A stretch of 54,425 bases of DNA from contig NZ_JAFBDY010000021.1 of assembly GCF_016908465.1 (NCBI RefSeq), forward strand, positions 1-54,425, written 5' to 3'. This DNA comes from Lysinibacillus composti. Its GTDB lineage: Bacteria > Bacillota > Bacilli > Bacillales_A > Planococcaceae. The first letter of the stretch is position 1; every line of letters begins with the position of its first letter. Below are positions 42,714 through 51,261 of the stretch, piece after piece. Position numbers and translations under genes: made by a program. A model generated the notes under the pieces. The model searched no databases and had not been told where the DNA came from. It worked only from the letters and a program-made list of their open reading frames with translations.

Positions 42714-43940
42714 ATGCAAACTTCTTATCAATTGTATATGCCTACTAAAGTAATATCGAAAATAGGAGCTTCAGAGGAAGTCGGTGAGATTTTACTAGCT
42801 CATGGATATAAAACGATTTTGCTCGTTACAGACAAGGGGATCGTGAACTCAGGGCTACTAGAAAACATCGTTCAATCTTTAAATAACGGGAATATTGAAT
42901 ACAAAATTTTCAGCGACGTAGAACCGAATCCCAAAAGTGCTACCATTACAAAAATTATAGACCAATATAAGGATTTCAATATCGATGCCGTTCTAGCAAT
43001 TGGTGGAGGTAGTAGTATTGACACCGCCAAAGCCGTAGCGGTTATGTTGAAAAATGAAGGAAATATACTAGATTATGAAGGTGTAGAGAAAATCCCAAAT
43101 GAGGGCGTCCCTCTAGTGGCAATCCCGACGACAGCAGGAACCGGGAGCGAAGTCACAGCATCAACGATTATTACAGACGAAAATTCTTTATTCAAAGTAG
43201 CGGTGATCAGTTCAAAAATATTCCCGAAACTAGCAATTCTAGATGCCCAATTAACGCTAAATTGCCCGAGACATATTACAAGTTCTACAGGGATGGATGC
43301 ACTAACTCATGCAATCGAATCTTATTTATCAAAACAAAAAAACCCGGTAAGCAATGCGATCGCTCTGCATGCTATAAAGTTAATTGAGGAAAATATCAAT
43401 AGAGCCTACTACTATGGATCAGATATCCACAGTCGAGAAAAAATGTTAGAAGCGTCGATGTTAGCAGGTTACGCATTCTCCCAAACAAGATTAGGAAATG
43501 TACATGCCATCTCTCAAGCTTTCGGTGGATTATTCGACATCCCCCATGGTGTAGCGAACGCAACCATTCTACCTTACATTATGGAATACAATTTACCAGC
43601 AGCGGTCGATGAATATGTAGAAATTTCAAAGGCATTAAATGTTTATGATCCACACCTTTCAGCTAAAGAAAATGCTGAAAAAGTCGTGAAAAAGATTAAG
43701 GAAATGAATAAAGAATTAGAAATACCAATGTACACAAAAGAACTTGGCGTTAATTTAGACCACATCGATCAAATTATTAAAGACTCCATGCGAAGTGGGA
43801 ATATCTTGGTTAACCCACGATTAACTACAGCAAAAGACATCGAGTATTTAGTACGCCTTTCTTATGATGGCGAGGTACCGATCCCTCTTCCCGCAAGTAA
43901 AAATAATGCAGTGAAGACGGGTTCACTCGCGTTTAACTAA
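42714..43940 (+). CDS. Iron-containing alcohol dehydrogenase
   Basis: A 408-residue group-III alcohol dehydrogenase. NAD site GGGSSIDTAKAVAVML (about 98-113), metal-binding GMDALTHAIESYLS (His near 202) and FDIPHGVANATILP (His near 280) are intact. Homologues oxidise or reduce 1-alkanols, 1,3-propanediol, lactaldehyde or 4-hydroxybutyrate; the substrate here is unknown. GAGAGGATG lies upstream of the ATG. It is divergent from the sugar-acid operon and may serve it, or may be independent. A REP element follows six bases after the stop. Confidence 0.9.
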   Translation: MQTSYQLYMPTKVISKIGASEEVGEILLAHGYKTILLVTDKGIVNSGLLENIVQSLNNGNIEYKIFSDVEPNPKSATITKIIDQYKDFNIDAVLAIGGGSSIDTAKAVAVMLKNEGNILDYEGVEKIPNEGVPLVAIPTTAGTGSEVTASTIITDENSLFKVAVISSKIFPKLAILDAQLTLNCPRHITSSTGMDALTHAIESYLSKQKNPVSNAIALHAIKLIEENINRAYYYGSDIHSREKMLEASMLAGYAFSQTRLGNVHAISQAFGGLFDIPHGVANATILPYIMEYNLPAAVDEYVEISKALNVYDPHLSAKENAEKVVKKIKEMNKELEIPMYTKELGVNLDHIDQIIKDSMRSGNILVNPRLTTAKDIEYLVRLSYDGEVPIPLPASKNNAVKTGSLAFN

Positions 43941-43945
43941 ATTTA

Positions 43946-43975
43946 AGGGACAGTAGGGACAGGTACACTGTCCCG
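43946..43975 (+). repeat. REP element after the Fe-alcohol dehydrogenase
   Basis: AAGGGACAGTAGGGACAGGT then ACACTGTCCCG. It faces the copy at 44085 across the terminator at 44045-44072. Confidence 0.9.
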
Positions 43976-44044
43976 CTTTTCTGCAAGTAAAAATGGCTGT
44001 GTATTACCGGTTCGCGTTTAACTTAAAATAAATATTGAAACACA

Positions 44045-44072
44045 AGGCCCATCTATTAATTCAGATGGGCCT
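44045..44072. terminator. Terminator between convergent genes
   Basis: AGGCCCATCT and AGATGGGCCT, a perfect 10-bp stem with an eight-base loop. It serves the convergent alcohol dehydrogenase and amidase genes and is framed by two facing REP elements. Confidence 0.82.
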
Positions 44073-44084
44073 GTATTTGCTAAG

Positions 44085-44114
44085 TGGGACGAGGGACCTG
44101 TCCCCGTTGTCCCA
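44085..44114 (-). repeat. REP element after the amidase gene
   Basis: TGGGACGAGGGACCTGTCCC then CGTTGTCCCA, 13 bases beyond the amidase stop. Confidence 0.92.
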
Positions 44115-44127
44115 AGATTTTGATCCA

Positions 44128-45420
44128 TTACTTCCCCACTTTTTCCATCTCGTTTAGTAGCAAATTAGTAACTTCTATTAATTTTTTATCTGTATGGGGT
44201 TTCGTTGCAAACATGATACTGATAGGTAAATTATTCTCAGCACTTCCATATGGTATCGTCAGCAAAGGCCCTCCTAACACGGTCCAAGGCGTTGTGAAAA
44301 ATGGACTTCCAGTTGTTTGTAAATCTTTAGGTGCAGTTGTGTCAGCTGGCATACTGATAAAACAATCGACATTGTTCGTTTTCCAAAACTCCTCTTTTGA
44401 ACGATTTATTAAACTTAAAGTAGCTAAATATTTTTCTTCTGAAATTTCATGTCCCTCAAACACCAAATCTTTGAAATTTTTGCTTAATGAAGTTTGATTT
44501 TTATTGACAAATTCGTAATATTCTTGTGCCGCTTCATACGCGATGACCGTTCTATGCCATTCTATTAGTTGAGTAAAAGATACTTTAGGGGAAACCTTGA
44601 TAATTTCACACCCGGCTTCCTCAAGTTCACGTTTTGCAACTTCAAATACGCTTTTTACTTCATCCTGAGCAGTTTCATATAAAGGATCTTCTATTAAGCC
44701 GATTTTATATGTTTGAACATCAGCCTTAGGTAATGTCTGTAATTCACCTAATGGCAAATAATCTTTTAAAAATAATAAATCATCTAAAGACTTCAGAAAA
44801 AACCCAACCGTATCAAATGCTGGTGATAAAGGAACGGCGTCTGTGTATGGCTCCATTTTTGTAGGTTTAAATGCAACGACACCGCAATAAGCTCCTGGTC
44901 TGCAAACAGAGGCTGCAGTTTGTGTGCCTAATGCTAACGGAATCATCTCTGCAGCTACAGATGCTGCGGAACCACTACTCGATCCCCCAGGTGTATGATG
45001 AAGATTCCTCGGGTTTTTCGTTGGAGCAGGATCCAACCAAGCATATTCGGTCATATGTGTTTTTCCAACGACGATAGCGCCCAATTCTTGTAAAAAATCT
45101 ATGATACTAGAATTTCTATCTGCCCCTTCTCGGTTTTCCCAAACTCTACTTCCAACTCTAGTAGGCATTCCTTTAACATCCATATTATCTTTTACACCAA
45201 TCGGAATCCCATGTAATGGTCCCCTAAATCTCTTCTCACTCGCCTCTACCGTGTATTCCTCAGCTAATTTGATTGCTAAAGATTGATCAAAATACGCCCA
45301 AGCTGAAACTTCCTTCTCCAACTTTTCGATGTTGTTTAAATAATAATCAAGCAACTCTTTTGGTGTGATCTGTTGATGTTGAATCGCTTCCGACATCTCT
45401 CTAAGTGACTTAAGTTGAAT
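44128..45420 (-). CDS. Amidase-signature hydrolase, probable ATT start
   Basis: An amidase-signature enzyme of about 430 residues that hydrolyses an amide. Counting from the internal ATG (45394-45396), the Lys-Ser-Ser triad is Lys69 (GIPIGVKDN), Ser139 in PGGSSSGSAASVAAE and nucleophile Ser163 in GTQTAASVCRPG. The family-typical N-terminal helix is incomplete with that ATG, which has no spaced ribosome site. In the same frame eight codons upstream, ATT (45418-45420) lies eight bases behind AGGAGGAG and gives IQLKSLREMSEAIQ, a normal amidase start; I prefer it. Substrate unknown. Stands alone. Confidence 0.85.
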   Translation of the reverse strand: MQLKSLREMSEAIQHQQITPKELLDYYLNNIEKLEKEVSAWAYFDQSLAIKLAEEYTVEASEKRFRGPLHGIPIGVKDNMDVKGMPTRVGSRVWENREGADRNSSIIDFLQELGAIVVGKTHMTEYAWLDPAPTKNPRNLHHTPGGSSSGSAASVAAEMIPLALGTQTAASVCRPGAYCGVVAFKPTKMEPYTDAVPLSPAFDTVGFFLKSLDDLLFLKDYLPLGELQTLPKADVQTYKIGLIEDPLYETAQDEVKSVFEVAKRELEEAGCEIIKVSPKVSFTQLIEWHRTVIAYEAAQEYYEFVNKNQTSLSKNFKDLVFEGHEISEEKYLATLSLINRSKEEFWKTNNVDCFISMPADTTAPKDLQTTGSPFFTTPWTVLGGPLLTIPYGSAENNLPISIMFATKPHTDKKLIEVTNLLLNEMEKVGK

Positions 45421-45886
45421 AGTAATCTCCTCCTAAAAGAAATAAAGGTGTCATTTTAAATACTAGTAATACACTATTCATAACTAGATTCGAATAGAAT
45501 AATTAAAAAATACTCAATATCGATTGAATTGGATGATAATTTCGATACTATATTCACATGATTTAAAAGAAATTAAATAGAAAAACATGATTTATTGTAA
45601 TAATGCGTGAATATTGGGATAGGCTCTTTTATTGGGACGAGGAACATGACCAAGTAATTTACAATTATGTAAATTATGATGGTAAGTTATTTGCAAATTT
45701 TATTAAACTAGTATAATTGAAAATGTAGGAGAAACCATGTATGTACATCACTTTTAATCAAAACCCACATCCCCAATTCCCTCAAAATGGAAAGATTATG
45801 TCTGACCAAGCTTTTCGTATTTATGATAAAATCAATAGAACGAATATACACAGCTAATCCTAATATTAATAAAAGGAGGCTAAATA
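45421..45886. other. Intergenic region with a half REP element
   Basis: About 465 bases. TGGGACGAGGAACATGACC (45633-45651) is the left half of a decayed REP. Around 45742-45858 there is a frame that would need a one-base shift to give a ~38-codon peptide behind a GTAGGAG site; I do not call it a gene. Confidence 0.4.
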
Positions 45887-46468
45887 ATGTCTGATCGTGA
45901 ATTATTAGATCAAATTCTTCAGAAAGTAAATATGATTGACCAAATATCTCTGAAAGTAAATGAGATTGACCAAATATCTCAAAAAGTAAATGAGATTGAT
46001 CGAATAACTCAGAAAGTTAATATGATTGATGAAATATCTCAGAAGGTAAATGAGATTGACCAAATATCTCAGAAGGTAAATGAGATTGACCAAATATCTC
46101 AGAAGGTAAATGAGATTGATCAAATTTCTCAGAAGGTAAATGAGATTGATCAAATATCTCTGAAAGTAAATGAGATTGACCAAATATCTCTGAAAGTAAA
46201 TGAGATTGATCAAATATCTCTGAAAGTAAATAAGATTGACCAAATATCTCTGAAAGTAAATAAAATCGAGGGAACACTGGAGACTGTGCTTCAAAAACTA
46301 GATGAAGTAACAGAACTAGTTGCAAAAAACAATGAACAACTATCGATAATTAAAGAACAAACTGCCTCGAATTCCGAATTAAAAGCCCCTTTAGATGCAG
46401 TAATTGCAAAAGTAGAAGACCTCGAAACAGATTTAAAAGTTGTAAAGAAAGCCATTACGTCTAAGTAA
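45887..46468 (+). CDS. Coiled-coil protein with ten-residue tandem repeats
   Basis: A 193-residue protein without signal or membrane segment. Residues about 12-125 are some 11 or more repeats of the decad EIDQISQKVN, encoded by 30-bp tandem repeats (about 45925-46265). Ile, Ile and Val recur with 3-4-3 spacing, so a continuous helical coiled coil is likely. Variation between units is limited to M/E/K, Q/E/R, Q/L and S/T. The rest (ETVLQKLDEVTELVAKNNEQ and on) is ordinary heptad-like coil. AAAGGAGG precedes the ATG. Function unknown; the look is that of a structural or tethering protein. Repeat number may vary between strains. Confidence 0.75.
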   Translation: MSDRELLDQILQKVNMIDQISLKVNEIDQISQKVNEIDRITQKVNMIDEISQKVNEIDQISQKVNEIDQISQKVNEIDQISQKVNEIDQISLKVNEIDQISLKVNEIDQISLKVNKIDQISLKVNKIEGTLETVLQKLDEVTELVAKNNEQLSIIKEQTASNSELKAPLDAVIAKVEDLETDLKVVKKAITSK

Positions 46469-46491
46469 AAATAATTTTAAAATTAATAAAT

Positions 46492-46529
46492 AGAGGCTCT
46501 ACCAACCATTAATGTTTGGGGCAGCCTCT
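46492..46529 (+). terminator. Terminator of the coiled-coil gene
   Basis: AGAGGCT and AGCCTCT arms with inner CCAA/TTGG pairing, followed by TTTATTTT, 24 bases after the stop. A REP element begins seven bases later. Confidence 0.8.
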
Positions 46530-46535
46530 TTATTT

Positions 46536-46564
46536 TGGGACAAGGGACCTGCCCCCCTGTCCCA
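46536..46564 (-). repeat. REP element
   Basis: TGGGACAAGGGACCTGCCCC then CCTGTCCCA; one inner-arm change (GCCCC). Between two convergent genes. Confidence 0.9.
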
Positions 46565-46573
46565 AAATAAAAA

Positions 46574-46597
46574 GACACGCACTCCACTATGCATGTC
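46574..46597 (-). terminator. Terminator of the 59-residue gene
   Basis: On the minus strand GACATGCA and TGCGTGTC pair (one wobble) around TAGTGGAG, followed by TTTTTATTTT. Confidence 0.72.
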
Positions 46598-46619
46598 CTA
46601 ATTGCGTATATTCAAAAAG

Positions 46620-46799
46620 CTAGTCCCTAGCATTAAGTGATGCGTACTCATCGACCTTCACTTGTCCATACACATTCCTTAGTAAATCCTTTAATTCTTG
46701 GAGTAACTCATCTGTCGTAATATTTTCGTTTCCACGACCGACGCCATACTCTAAGATCTTTTTATACTCTTCATATAAATCCACGGTAACCACTATCAT
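46620..46799 (-). CDS. Small hypothetical protein, 59 residues
   Basis: A short gene of 59 codons with all the marks of a real one: ATG with TAGGAGG at good distance, an acidic helical protein (MIVVTVDLYEEYKKILEYGV at the start, ending EYASLNARD), and its own terminator at 46574-46597. No membrane segment or known domain. It could be a small regulator or an adaptor; nothing in context decides. Single gene facing the coiled-coil gene. Confidence 0.7.
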   Translation of the reverse strand: MIVVTVDLYEEYKKILEYGVGRGNENITTDELLQELKDLLRNVYGQVKVDEYASLNARD

Positions 46800-47178
46800 T
46801 GCCTCCTACAATCTTACTATAATTTCATTAGCTAATTACATTTTACCAGATAATTGTAAAAATTACATTACATTGTAATTACGGTTTCAATTGAATATAA
46901 CAAGCTTTCGACAAAAATAAAAAGAGCCTCCGAGAAAGAGACTCGAATGTAAAGAAATTGTTTGATTATGACCTTTTCTGTCATATTTTGATTTTCAACC
47001 CAAAGGCGTATCGAAGTACATGCCCTAGATAGTACACGCGAAAAAATAATAGCACCTTATCAAACCAACCTATTTTCCTTCACTAAAAAATGGTAAACTA
47101 TGTGTAAAATAATAGTCTTTATATTCTCACAATTCATGTCGCACGACGTGGAGGAACCCCCCTCATTTATGACCAAAA
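46800..47178. other. Intergenic region, no gene seen
   Basis: About 380 bases between divergent genes. Only a weak inverted motif (GAGCCTCCGAGAAAGAGACTC, about 46924-46944; pairing GAGcCTC/GAGaCTC is poor) was noted. No clear promoter pair stands out. Confidence 0.35.
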
Positions 47179-47207
47179 TGGGACAAGGAACCTGTCCCCG
47201 CGTCCCA
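47179..47207 (-). repeat. REP element in a leader
   Basis: TGGGACAAGGAACCTGTCCC then CGCGTCCCA, ending six bases before the AAAGGAG ribosome site of the dehydrogenase gene; it would be in its 5' untranslated leader. Confidence 0.92.
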
Positions 47208-47226
47208 CTCAGAAAGGAGCTCCAAA

Positions 47227-48183
47227 ATGAAACCAAAAGTGATTGTCTATAAAAAAGTAGATCAGAAGGTACTAGATTTTATAAAGACGACGTGTGATGT
47301 TGCATACTTTGAAAAACTAGATTCTAAAAACCACCCAAAATTTCTTCATGAGCTTAAAAATGCACATGGCCTATTGGGTTCAGGTTTAAAAATCGATAAA
47401 GAATTATTAGATCAAGCGCCACAGTTAAAAATAGTGTGTAATACTTCTGTCGGCTATGATAATTTGGATATTGAAGAGTTATCTGCTCGAGGGATTATGG
47501 CTACAAATACGCCGGAAGTTTTAAACGATACGGTGGCAGATACGCTTATCGGTTTATTATTAGCGACGGCGAGAAGGATCCCTGAAATGCATAATTTCGT
47601 GAAGAATGGCAAATGGAAATCCATGATTGGGGAGGAATTGTTTGGCGTTGATGTTCATCATAAAGTGTTAGGGATTATCGGGATGGGCGCAGTTGGAACG
47701 ACAATTGCCAAACGAGCGCATTTAGGATTCGACATGCAAATTTTGTATCATAATCGCTCTAGAAATGAACAAGCGGAGAAACTTTATGGCGCAACTTACT
47801 GTTCACTCGATGAATTACTAAAACAATCAGACTATGTATGCTTAATGACTCCGTTAACACCGGCTACCGAAAACATGATCGGAAAAAGAGAATTTGAGTT
47901 AATGAAAGAAACAGCCATTTTTATCAATGGATCAAGAGGGAAAACGGTTGATGAAGAAGCTCTAGTCGATGCTTTGAATTCCGGTCAAATTCTGGCTGCA
48001 GGGCTCGATGTATTTGTTGAAGAGCCTGTCCAACCCGACCACCCATTACTATCACTAGAAAATGTCGTGACATTACCACACATCGGCTCCGCTACCTATG
48101 AAACTCGTTTGAAAATGGCCATGTTAGGCGCAACGAATCTAGTGGCTGGACTACAAGGACAAACACCACCAAACTTGATTTAG
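47227..48183 (+). CDS. NAD-dependent D-2-hydroxyacid dehydrogenase (glyoxylate/ketogluconate reductase type)
   Basis: A 318-residue enzyme; Rossmann motif LGIIGMGAVGTTIAKR (about 148-163), catalytic Arg in INGSRGKTVD, Glu in FVEEPV and His in LPHIGSATYETR. Closely similar to B. subtilis YvcT-type 2-ketogluconate/glyoxylate reductases and a paralogue of the protein at 35305 (shared ATARRIP, YHNRxRNE and YGATYC stretches). AAAGGAG precedes the ATG. Monocistronic with a strong terminator. Confidence 0.9.
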   Translation: MKPKVIVYKKVDQKVLDFIKTTCDVAYFEKLDSKNHPKFLHELKNAHGLLGSGLKIDKELLDQAPQLKIVCNTSVGYDNLDIEELSARGIMATNTPEVLNDTVADTLIGLLLATARRIPEMHNFVKNGKWKSMIGEELFGVDVHHKVLGIIGMGAVGTTIAKRAHLGFDMQILYHNRSRNEQAEKLYGATYCSLDELLKQSDYVCLMTPLTPATENMIGKREFELMKETAIFINGSRGKTVDEEALVDALNSGQILAAGLDVFVEEPVQPDHPLLSLENVVTLPHIGSATYETRLKMAMLGATNLVAGLQGQTPPNLI

Positions 48184-48212
48184 GGTGCAAGTTCTCTTTT
48201 GTTGTACAAACT

Positions 48213-48256
48213 AAAGAGCATGGCGATTTCTTTAAAGGAAATTTGCCATGCTCTTT
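48213..48256 (+). terminator. Terminator of the dehydrogenase gene
   Basis: AAAGAGCATGGC and GCCATGCTCTTT arms; the loop ATTTCTTTAAAGGAAAT can pair as well. 30 bases after the stop. Confidence 0.92.
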
Positions 48257-48273
48257 CTATTTCTTTGTAAATG

Positions 48274-48561
48274 ATAAGCGGAGAATTCAATCGATGTACA
48301 TCTTGATAGTTTAAGAACCACAAATAACGGAACAATTTTCCCTTAATATATATTTTAGTGGCTTATGAAGCTCATATAAGGGAATAAATTTCCGTTATCT
48401 GCTCTAAAACAAAGAAAAACCAATCATTTGAACAAGATAAAGGAAAAACCTTCCCTTATTTCATCGAAAATTGATGCATTTTTCTATTTAAGGGAATTTT
48501 TTTCCCTTATTCTTCAAACAAGTAAGCTGAGTGGGACGAGGTACCTGTCCCCGCTGTCCCA
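48274..48561. repeat. ~288-bp long intergenic repeat, copy 1
   Basis: Nearly the same sequence recurs at 49274-49563 in direct orientation, about 1000 bases on. It contains several palindromes built from AAGGGAA and TTCCCTTA (for example TTAAGGGAATTTTTTTCCCT) and ends with a REP element (48532-48561, ACCTGTCCC orientation). The two copies flank the hypothetical gene at 48578-49111. Confidence 0.88.
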
Positions 48562-48577
48562 TCATGTTCCTCGGTCA

Positions 48578-49111
48578 CTAAATGGATAGTTTCCTATTAT
48601 GAAATTGATAATCCATCAAAGCTAATTCGGCAATATCGTCCTCAGTTAAGATTGGATGATTAGCAATCGAATACTCGAATTGTTTATTGACTACTATCGC
48701 GTCAAACGCTTCTTTTTCCGATAACTCTTTATTAATGAATGTAAATTCAAAGTAGAATTCTCCTATTAGTACTTCTTGTAGTTGATTTAAATAATGAATT
48801 CCCTCATCTAAGATTCGGTATTTACCTTTCTCCACTCGCTTAAGATAATTTTTTTCTGTAAGGGTAGATAAAGTTCCATCAATAAGAGCTCTTGTATCAC
48901 TCACTTTACGCTGCTTCTTAAGGTTTTTCCAAAGCTTAAAATTCTTAACAAGCCTCTTTTCTAAATCGGCATTCGTCACTACAGCATAATCCATTTCATG
49001 TAGATACTTTATTTCCCTTAAAAACAAGTAATACTTTTGAGTATTAATAAAAGTTGTATTTTCCAATATTAATCGCCCCTTTAGAAAATATTGGCTTTTC
49101 CTTTCTATCAT
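48578..49111 (-). CDS. Hypothetical protein between two long repeats
   Basis: Up to 177 residues, no signal peptide or membrane segment, no recognised family. The middle part (DTRALIDGTLSTLTEKNYLK, then RVEKGKYRILDEGIHYLNQL) has the look of a winged-helix domain: helices followed by a basic strand-turn-strand. If the TTG at 49064-49066 is used, AAAGGGG lies nine bases upstream; the ATG at 49109 has no ribosome site, so the protein may be 162 residues. It stands alone between direct copies of a 288-bp repeat, which suggests this segment was duplicated or inserted. Confidence 0.6.
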   Translation of the reverse strand: MIERKSQYFLKGRLILENTTFINTQKYYLFLREIKYLHEMDYAVVTNADLEKRLVKNFKLWKNLKKQRKVSDTRALIDGTLSTLTEKNYLKRVEKGKYRILDEGIHYLNQLQEVLIGEFYFEFTFINKELSEKEAFDAIVVNKQFEYSIANHPILTEDDIAELALMDYQFHNRKLSI

Positions 49112-49231
49112 AAGATTTTGGTTTGATAAAAATGAAGGAAATCCAAAATAATCTTAAGAAAAACTAATAAAATTATTTAATTGATAACAATTCATTAATC
49201 GCTTTTTGGATCCCTTTGAAACAATTAAATA

Positions 49232-49263
49232 AGGGACGGTTGGTACACTGTCCAACCGTCCCT
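49232..49263 (+). repeat. REP variant
   Basis: AGGGACGGTTGGTACACTGT then CCAACCGTCCCTG. Symmetric but with the inner arm changed from GGGACAGGT to GGTTGG; likely a compensated or diverged REP. Confidence 0.65.
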
Positions 49264-49273
49264 GTTTAGGAAC

Positions 49274-49563
49274 ATAAGCGAAGTATTTCCGTCTAATGTA
49301 TATTTTGATAGTTTAAGAACCTCAAATAACGGAACAATTTTCCCTTATTATATATTTTAGTGGCTTAAGAAGCACAAATAAGGGAATAAATTTCCGTTAT
49401 CTGCTCTAAACAAGGTAAAATCCAATCATTTTAACAAGATAAGGGAAAAAAATTCCCTTATTTCATTAAAAATCTATGCATTTTTCTATTTAAGGGAATT
49501 CTTTTCCCTTATTCTTCAAACAAGTGCGCTGAGTGGGACGAGGGACCTGTCCCCGTTGTCCCA
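49274..49563. repeat. ~288-bp long intergenic repeat, copy 2
   Basis: Second copy of 48274-48561, including the AAGGGAA/TTCCCTTA palindromes and the closing REP element (49534-49563). A few substitutions and small indels distinguish the copies. Confidence 0.88.
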
Positions 49564-49704
49564 AAACGAATTTTTCCCCTCATTTACCAAACAAGTGAGC
49601 AAGTGGGACGAGGGACCTGTCCCCGTTGTCCCAAAACGAATTTTTCCCCTCATTTACCAAACAAGTGCGCTGAGTGGGACAAGGGACCTGTCCCCTCTGT
49701 CCCA
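49534..49704 (-). repeat. Tandem array of three REP units, ~70-bp period
   Basis: REP cores at 49534-49563, 49604-49633 and 49675-49704, all in the ACCTGTCCC orientation. They are linked by an almost identical ~40-base spacer (AAACGAATTTTTCCCCTCAT, then TTACCAAACAAGTG). It lies directly after the response-regulator kinase gene. Confidence 0.93.
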
Positions 49705-49716
49705 CTCCAAACATCC

Positions 49717-51261
49717 CTACTCTCCCACCCCAAACCTCACATAAAACGTTGTGCCTTCGCTGCCTGTTTGGATGTCGATTTTGGCGTGGTGGCGGCTAGA
49801 GATGGCGTAGCATACGCCGAGTCCTAGGCCGGTGCCTTCATCTTTAGTAGAAAAGAAAGGCGTGCCCAGTTTTTCTAGTACGTCGGGTTCGATTCCTGCT
49901 CCTTGATCTTGCACTGCCAGGACTACCGCATCCTGTTCTGTATAGGTGCGGATGGTTAACAATTTTCCTTGATCCATCGCTTCCAAGCCGTTGCGATATA
50001 GGTTTAAGATTAATTGACGAATTTCATTTCTGTTTAATTTCAAATTAGGAATGTCAGTCGTTTCTAATTCAAACTCTTTATTTTGGTTTAACGCATTGGC
50101 CAACAGTAAGGGACTGAGGTCGTGTAAGATGGAATTTAAATTTAACTCCTCTAAATTAGTTGTTCTTGTGTTACCCATGGACAGAAATTCGGTAATAATG
50201 GCATTCGCACGATCAATTTCCTCGATCATTAAAGTAAAGTAGTCATGGAATTTGACACACTCATCATTTGTTCTTAATAGCTCCAAGAAACCGCGAACCG
50301 TCGTTAATGGATTGCGAATTTCATGACTAATCCCCGCTGCCATTTGGCCGATTAAATCGAGTCCCGACAAACGCTTCATTTCTTTCTCATATTGCTTCTT
50401 TTCCGTAATATCTTTAAAAAAACAACAGATTCCATCTTCAAATGGATAAACCCTTACTTCATACCATATGGATTCATTAAGAGATGAAGGCGTTTCGAAA
50501 TGAACTGAAATCCTTTCTGACATAGCTCGATGAAACTCGTCATACAACTTTGTATGAACTGCATTCGGGAACACATCCCAAATGTTTTTACCTACCACAT
50601 CAATTGCCTGTGCATAATCTGCAAAAACATGGTGATGATTCGCGTAAATATATCGCCAATTTTTATCCACTGCCGCAAAACCATCTGTAATACTATCGAC
50701 AATACTATTTATTTTTTTGTTGGCAGCTGCCAGTTCTTTCGTTCGCGCATTGACCTTATCTTCAAGGAGTTGCTGGTGTTCAAGTAGCTGTATCGTTAAT
50801 AAATCTTTTTCTGCCTCAAGTTTTTTTCTAGCTTGTATTTCATTTTCAAGCTCCCGATTCTTCTGTGTAAGTTCATCCCTAGATTGTTTTAAAGAAATAT
50901 GGGTCTTTACTCTCGAAATCAGTTCCATTCGGTTAAATGGTTTCGTGATATAATCCACTGCGCCCAAATTGAACCCTTTGACAATATCCTCCGTCTCACT
51001 TTTGACTGTTAAAAAAATAATGGGGATATTTTGATATTCCGGTTTGGATTTAATCGTCGCACATACTTCATAACCATCAACCTCAGGCATTTCAATGTCT
51101 AGCAAGATTAACTGCGGGTGGTTTTCTTCAAGGAAGCGATACACCTCATGAGCATTCTGCGCAATCCCAAGCTCATAACCACATTCCGCCATGATTGTAG
51201 CCAAGACCTGAATATTATTCGGGTTATCATCAACTATTAATACTAAATTATTGTTTTCCAT
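49717..51261 (-). CDS. Receiver-PAS-histidine kinase
   Basis: A 514-residue cytoplasmic protein: receiver domain (1-122; Asp11-Asp12 and phospho-acceptor Asp55 in LILLDIEMPEVDGYEV), a coiled linker (about 125-185), a PAS domain (about 190-295) and a kinase core with the H box AAGISHEIRNPLTTVRGFLE (His near 310) and an ATPase domain ending DQGAGIEPDVLEKLGTPFFS and GTGLGLGVC. No transmembrane segment or DNA-binding domain. Its ATG overlaps the end of the larger kinase gene by 14 bases, so both are made together; the receiver may take phosphate from that kinase. GAGGATAA precedes the start. Confidence 0.9.
   Translation of the reverse strand: MENNNLVLIVDDNPNNIQVLATIMAECGYELGIAQNAHEVYRFLEENHPQLILLDIEMPEVDGYEVCATIKSKPEYQNIPIIFLTVKSETEDIVKGFNLGAVDYITKPFNRMELISRVKTHISLKQSRDELTQKNRELENEIQARKKLEAEKDLLTIQLLEHQQLLEDKVNARTKELAAANKKINSIVDSITDGFAAVDKNWRYIYANHHHVFADYAQAIDVVGKNIWDVFPNAVHTKLYDEFHRAMSERISVHFETPSSLNESIWYEVRVYPFEDGICCFFKDITEKKQYEKEMKRLSGLDLIGQMAAGISHEIRNPLTTVRGFLELLRTNDECVKFHDYFTLMIEEIDRANAIITEFLSMGNTRTTNLEELNLNSILHDLSPLLLANALNQNKEFELETTDIPNLKLNRNEIRQLILNLYRNGLEAMDQGKLLTIRTYTEQDAVVLAVQDQGAGIEPDVLEKLGTPFFSTKDEGTGLGLGVCYAISSRHHAKIDIQTGSEGTTFYVRFGVGE

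Noticed and set aside
45742..45858. Small peptide gene upstream of the coiled-coil gene
   Set aside because: A sensible-looking peptide needs a one-base frameshift after about 13 codons; without it the frame runs into the next start. Possible remnant only.
45905..46294. Open frames on the minus strand across the 30-bp repeats
   Set aside because: They exist only because the tandem repeat lacks stops in those frames; no start signals. The plus-strand frame has AAAGGAGG and a terminator.
49534..49704. CRISPR-like array
   Set aside because: The units are palindromic REPs with near-identical spacers, only three copies, and there are no cas genes.
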